NCBI GenBank assembly: GCA_903856805.1
Contig: CAIOCZ010000148.1
Span: 1 to 62,374 of the forward strand
From: an uncultured cyanobacterium
GTDB lineage: Bacteria > Cyanobacteriota > Cyanobacteriia > PCC-6307 > Cyanobiaceae
Direction of reading: 5' to 3'
Length of the DNA stretch: 62,374 nt
Below, piece by piece: positions 61,934 through 62,374 of the stretch. How positions within the stretch are numbered: the first letter of the stretch is position 1; every line of letters starts with the position of its first letter. Below the pieces are notes generated by a model. It was not told the DNA's origin and did no database searches. It saw nothing but the letters and a program-made list of their open reading frames with translations. The translations under genes were made by a program, and so were the position numbers.

Positions 61934-62362
61934 CTAACGGTTCGAACATTGATTCAGCTGGACACCTAACAAATCTTCGGCAGCTGCCTTGGAGAGTGTG
62001 GTGATGGATAGAACTCTTGACTCGCTCAGGCAGTTGCAGAGCCTGTCCTTTTCCCTGTTGTTGACGCCGCGAACCCCATCCAGATAGCCAGCTCGGAAAT
62101 CTGATGGCTGGCCCTCAGTGGCAAAGGTTGCGCGCGCCAATCTCCAACTTGCCAGCGCATCGACACTCTTGCTGCATTGATACTTCCATGAATCAGCTTC
62201 TCCTACTGAGTCAAACGGCCTGGGAAGGCGGGGCATTGAATTCAGTTGAGAATACTGGTGATTCCTATATTGTATGTCTGAGGATTGATCCGCAAGCGCC
62301 TGGCTAGACACTTGGAGCATGAATGGAGCTGCAAGCAATGCGACAACCCTGCTACTTCCCAC
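61934..62362 (-). CDS. Small secreted hypothetical protein
   Basis: 142 residues from GTG 62362; an in-frame TGA lies four codons upstream (62372-62374), so the gene is complete within the window. A signal peptide (VVALLAAPFMLQVSSQALAD) is followed by ~115 residues with four Cys (KYQCSKS, RLCNCLSES, LNQCSNR). The mature part is helical and includes ARATFATEGQPSDFRAGYLD. No family is recognised. It is located at the far side of the remnants and belongs to the same atypical region. Confidence 0.55.
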   Translation of the reverse strand: MGSSRVVALLAAPFMLQVSSQALADQSSDIQYRNHQYSQLNSMPRLPRPFDSVGEADSWKYQCSKSVDALASWRLARATFATEGQPSDFRAGYLDGVRGVNNREKDRLCNCLSESRVLSITTLSKAAAEDLLGVQLNQCSNR

Positions 62363-62374
62363 CCGTTGGTTTCA

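Noticed and set aside
61730-61969. 79-codon plus-strand open frame in the remnant region
   Set aside because: No recognisable content or ribosome site, and it overlaps the end of the secreted protein gene on the other strand.

Overview
The window is a GC-rich bacterial chromosome segment from a cyanobacterium, most likely an alpha-picocyanobacterium of the Synechococcus/Cyanobium type. Supporting signs are Ycf54 (chlorophyll cyclase factor), a CyanoP-type PsbP lipoprotein, a group 2 sigma factor, an NtcA box in front of an ammonium transporter, a glycine-rich RRM protein, and the neighbourhoods clpC-rimI/lysA-cdaA-uppS-bioB and gltX-tRNA-Asp-tRNA-Trp-rplS-map. The genus is inferred from gene content only. 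No rRNA, CRISPR array or intact insertion sequence was seen.

Layout. 1-7.1 kb: 3' end of a sigma factor, NtcA-linked amt, a membrane protein, an ABC1 kinase, a decarboxylase-like PLP protein, cbiT and cdsA. 7.1-12.1 kb: small envelope proteins, a 2OG-Fe(II) oxygenase, an alpha/beta hydrolase coupled to a GldA-like dehydrogenase, and a secreted VPGPLP-tailed (PEP-CTERM-like) protein just downstream of clpC. 12.1-20.4 kb: clpC, rimI, then the coupled series lysA-cdaA-uppS-bioB-trhO. 20.4-22.9 kb: two tandem paralogous proline-rich single-pass membrane proteins of unknown function and an overlapping acetyltransferase-like gene. 22.9-30.4 kb: lipA, recR, cyanoP, an FAD oxidoreductase, mgtC, an LCP ligase, an ABC exporter and an RNA-binding protein. 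30.4-41.6 kb: a DEAD-box helicase and recC-recB-recD, each pair overlapping by 4 nt. 41.6-47.2 kb: a phosphatase, a small Nif11-like protein, pdxJ-ycf54, plsC and rfbACD. 47.2-58.8 kb: polA, gltX, two tRNAs, rplS, map, an SDR, a DRTGG-domain protein, a DprA-related protein, a COQ4-family protein and yajQ.

59.1-62.4 kb differs from the rest. It is visibly lower in GC and holds a second VPGPLP-tailed secreted protein, a divergent repeat protein sharing a palindromic control region with it, a broken P4-type integrase fragment, a fragment of a zinc-ribbon repeat protein, and a small secreted protein. It looks like the edge of a decayed genomic island.

The least explained and most interesting content is the tandem paralog pair at 20.5-22.3 kb, with its conserved membrane segment and conserved C-terminal HVAPxPxW tail, and the 59-62 kb accessory region.
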